The notes beneath the pieces are model-generated. The model was not told the origin of the DNA and searched no databases. It saw nothing but the letters and a program-made list of their open reading frames with translations. The position numbers and the translations under genes were made by a program. From contig CAIMUD010000003.1 in assembly GCA_903844585.1 (NCBI GenBank), forward strand, positions 1 through 14,330: 14,330 bases of DNA, in the 5' to 3' direction. This DNA comes from an uncultured Actinomycetes bacterium. Its GTDB lineage: Bacteria > Actinomycetota > Actinomycetes > Nanopelagicales > Nanopelagicaceae. This document shows, piece by piece, positions 12,665-14,330 of this stretch. Within the stretch, counting starts at the first letter, position 1. Every line of letters starts with the position of its first letter.

Positions 12665-13588
12665 ATGCCTTCACCAATCACTGCTTCAGGCCATGGAATT
12701 GCAACAATTGCAGGCACAGCAATCCTTGATGTCTGGTTTCCTAATCCCGCTCTTGGTGCACTTTCGAAAGAAGTTCCACAGATATTGAATTCACTCGCCG
12801 GCAAAGACGATATCCGCAAAGTAAGCCGTGAAATCGTTTCAGTTGAGATCGATCTAAGTGCTGCACCGAAAGATGCCAAAGATGCATACCTTCGACTACA
12901 TCTTCTCTCGCACAGATTAGTAAAACCTCATGGACTTTCAGTAGAAGGAATTTTTGGATTGCTGACAAATGTTGCGTGGACATCTGCTGGCCCTTGCGCC
13001 GTTGATGGATTCGAAGAAGTTCGTGCTGGCCTAAAAGTTAAGTTTGGGCATGTAACTGTATTTAGCGTTGATAAGTTTCCAAGAATGGTCGACTACGTCG
13101 TTCCTTCGGGAGTACGAATTGCAGATGCTGATCGTGTTCGCTTGGGCGCATACCTTTCAACTGGCACAACTGTTATGCACGAAGGTTTTGTAAATTTCAA
13201 TGCCGGAACTCTCGGTACTTCAATGGTTGAAGGTCGCATCTCCGCAGGAGTAGTGGTTGGGGACGGAAGTGACGTAGGTGGCGGAGCATCCATCATGGGA
13301 ACGCTAAGCGGTGGAGGTAAAGAAGTTATTTCGGTTGGCGAAAAGTGTTTACTCGGCGCGAATTCGGGGCTTGGAATCTCGCTCGGAGACAACTGCGTTA
13401 TTGAATCTGGAACTTATATAACCGCTGCTGCGAAAATAAAACTACCTGACGGAGAAATTGTAAAAGCTAAATCACTTTCAGGAGCCAGCAACCTTCTTTT
13501 TCGGCGCAATTCACTTGATGGTGGCCTTGAAGTTGTAATGCGAACCGGTACTTGGGGTGGACTTAACTCAATTTTGCATTCAAACTAA
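12665..13588 (+). CDS. dapD: 2,3,4,5-tetrahydropyridine-2,6-dicarboxylate N-succinyltransferase
   Basis: A 307-residue enzyme that transfers a succinyl group from succinyl-CoA to tetrahydrodipicolinate in the succinylase branch of diaminopimelate/lysine synthesis. It is of the actinobacterial type: the N-terminal domain starts with SGHGIATIAGTAILDVWFP and precedes a left-handed beta-helix of hexapeptide repeats (about 135-260, with VRIADADRVRLGAYL, AGVVVGDGSDVGGGASI and ISVGEKCLLGANSGLGISLG). The highly conserved MHEGFVNFNAGT block at 171-182 lies at the active site between trimer subunits. It is cytoplasmic. The ATG at 12665 is probably leaderless. The 3' end overlaps the SpoIID-like gene by 9 bp. 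dapE, usually nearby, is not in the window. The product feeds both lysine and peptidoglycan synthesis. Confidence 0.96.
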   Translation: MPSPITASGHGIATIAGTAILDVWFPNPALGALSKEVPQILNSLAGKDDIRKVSREIVSVEIDLSAAPKDAKDAYLRLHLLSHRLVKPHGLSVEGIFGLLTNVAWTSAGPCAVDGFEEVRAGLKVKFGHVTVFSVDKFPRMVDYVVPSGVRIADADRVRLGAYLSTGTTVMHEGFVNFNAGTLGTSMVEGRISAGVVVGDGSDVGGGASIMGTLSGGGKEVISVGEKCLLGANSGLGISLGDNCVIESGTYITAAAKIKLPDGEIVKAKSLSGASNLLFRRNSLDGGLEVVMRTGTWGGLNSILHSN

Positions 13589-14330
13589 GTTAAACCAAGC
13601 AGAAGGAAGTTTTGCTCGACTTCTAAATGTTTCACCACGTAATACAGAAGTTTTGCCTAAGCTAGAAGTTGCCTGAATCTGACCCACCGTTCCACTTAAA
13701 TTTCTCGTAAGAATTTCCAGCTTTGAAACATCTGGTAACAAGAATGCTGCAGCAACGACGCTTTGATTTACGCTGATCGCCCAAGTTGCAAATCGTGGAT
13801 TTAACTTTGTATCCGCACTTGCAGTATCTGAAACGCTTACTGAATATGTAGTTGGGGTACCCCAAGCGCTTTCAACGCTTTCAGTAACGCCGCCAGTTGA
13901 AGAAGTGAAATACGTTGTCATGAGTGCACCGCCAAAAGTAACGACTTGACCGGCTGTTCGATCCACTGCACCTTTCCAAAACGCACCATAAATCGGCTCA
14001 TTTTCTTTTGAAAAGCCAGCATAAGTTTGGTCTGTGATGCTTGCATATAAATTGCAATCACATGCCGATCGTATTTTCACGCCTCGCGTGAGCGCATAAG
14101 TTCGAGAAGCTATCGCTTGCGCTTCTAAAATTGCTGCAGGCCAAGAAGATGGGACTTCACTGACACCGTAGAGATATTCATCTTTGAGCCTGACGGTATT
14201 GGTGATTTCAATTCGGTTACCAACAATTTTATCTTTAACAATTTTTGCTTGTATCTGTCCATGGCGATACTTCATGGTTTTAGCACCATTTGTAAATGCA
14301 AGGAGTGCAGGTGCACCTTCGAGGTTTCGG
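13580..14330 (-). CDS. SpoIID/LytB-domain protein (5' end outside window)
   Basis: The frame runs to the right edge without a stop, so the ATG at 14275 is internal and the true start lies beyond the window. The visible 250 codons contain the SpoIID core: a strand-rich lead-in, then YGVSEVPSSWPAAILEAQAI and ASRTYALT, in which the Glu before PSSWP corresponds to the catalytic Glu of SpoIID lytic transglycosylases. A CDCNLYASITDQTYAGF segment follows, then TYFTSSTGGVTESVESAWG, the STGG-type motif shared by the family. These enzymes cleave denuded or modified peptidoglycan glycan strands outside the membrane; a signal peptide would be in the missing part. In non-sporulating actinobacteria such proteins are common and presumably remodel the wall. 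The end converges with dapD. Confidence 0.9.
   Translation of the reverse strand, partial: RNLEGAPALLAFTNGAKTMKYRHGQIQAKIVKDKIVGNRIEITNTVRLKDEYLYGVSEVPSSWPAAILEAQAIASRTYALTRGVKIRSACDCNLYASITDQTYAGFSKENEPIYGAFWKGAVDRTAGQVVTFGGALMTTYFTSSTGGVTESVESAWGTPTTYSVSVSDTASADTKLNPRFATWAISVNQSVVAAAFLLPDVSKLEILTRNLSGTVGQIQATSSLGKTSVLRGETFRSRAKLPSAWFNLV

Noticed and set aside
1..14330. tRNA, rRNA, CRISPR arrays, insertion sequences, riboswitches
   Set aside because: No cloverleaf-length gap, no direct-repeat array, no transposase motif; all spacers are below 90 bp and hold no recognisable aptamer.

Overview
This window is a compact, almost gap-free piece of a bacterial chromosome, most likely from a low-GC, genome-streamlined actinobacterium such as the freshwater acI group (Ca. 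Nanopelagicales: Planktophila/Nanopelagicus type). The actinobacterial assignment rests on an actinobacterial-type DapD, a DUF3117 small protein, a MgtE_N/CBS protein without membrane segments, and a gene neighbourhood that, from memory, resembles M. tuberculosis Rv1201c-Rv1232c (dapD, LOG, DUF3117, O-methyltransferase, htrA, tatB, mrp, CBS/MgtE). There is also a DEAD helicase/ParA pair like Rv3211/Rv3213c. The low-GC, streamlined-lineage part is inference from base composition by eye and from gene packing; no taxonomic search was possible.

Layout. 1-774 (+): 3' part of a DEAD-box RNA helicase. 4609-771 (-): a five-gene operon in which every junction overlaps: EamA transporter, PHP phosphoesterase, MarC-type membrane protein, MpaB/DUF2236 oxygenase-like protein and an aberrant ParA-like ATPase. 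4640-6444 (+): MgtE_N/CBS regulator and DUF1003 membrane protein, a probable Mg-linked pair. 12634-6412 (-): LOG-family hydrolase, SRPBCC protein, a 72-residue stand-alone sigma-70 region-4 protein, DUF3117, leucyl aminopeptidase, SAM methyltransferase, HtrA protease, TatB and Mrp. 12665-13588 (+): dapD. 14330-13580 (-): 3' part of a SpoIID-like protein.

Theme. Envelope and protein quality control dominate the centre (HtrA, TatB, aminopeptidase, Mrp Fe-S carrier), with lysine/DAP synthesis and a cell-wall SpoIID-like protein at the right end. Intergenic space is minimal. All three convergent gene pairs overlap. Both divergent pairs are separated by exactly 30 bp, and in each, both strands carry a TANNNT -10-like hexamer 6-7 nt before the ATG, suggesting back-to-back leaderless promoters.

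Most unusual points: sigE and rseA, which lie beside htrA in mycobacteria, are absent from this locus while a sigma region-4-only mini-protein sits nearby; the ParA-like protein has lost the signature lysine of its Walker A motif; and the methyltransferase lacks the usual metal-binding Asp/Lys. I found no mobile element, CRISPR array, tRNA or rRNA. No gene-free stretch exceeds about 90 bp.
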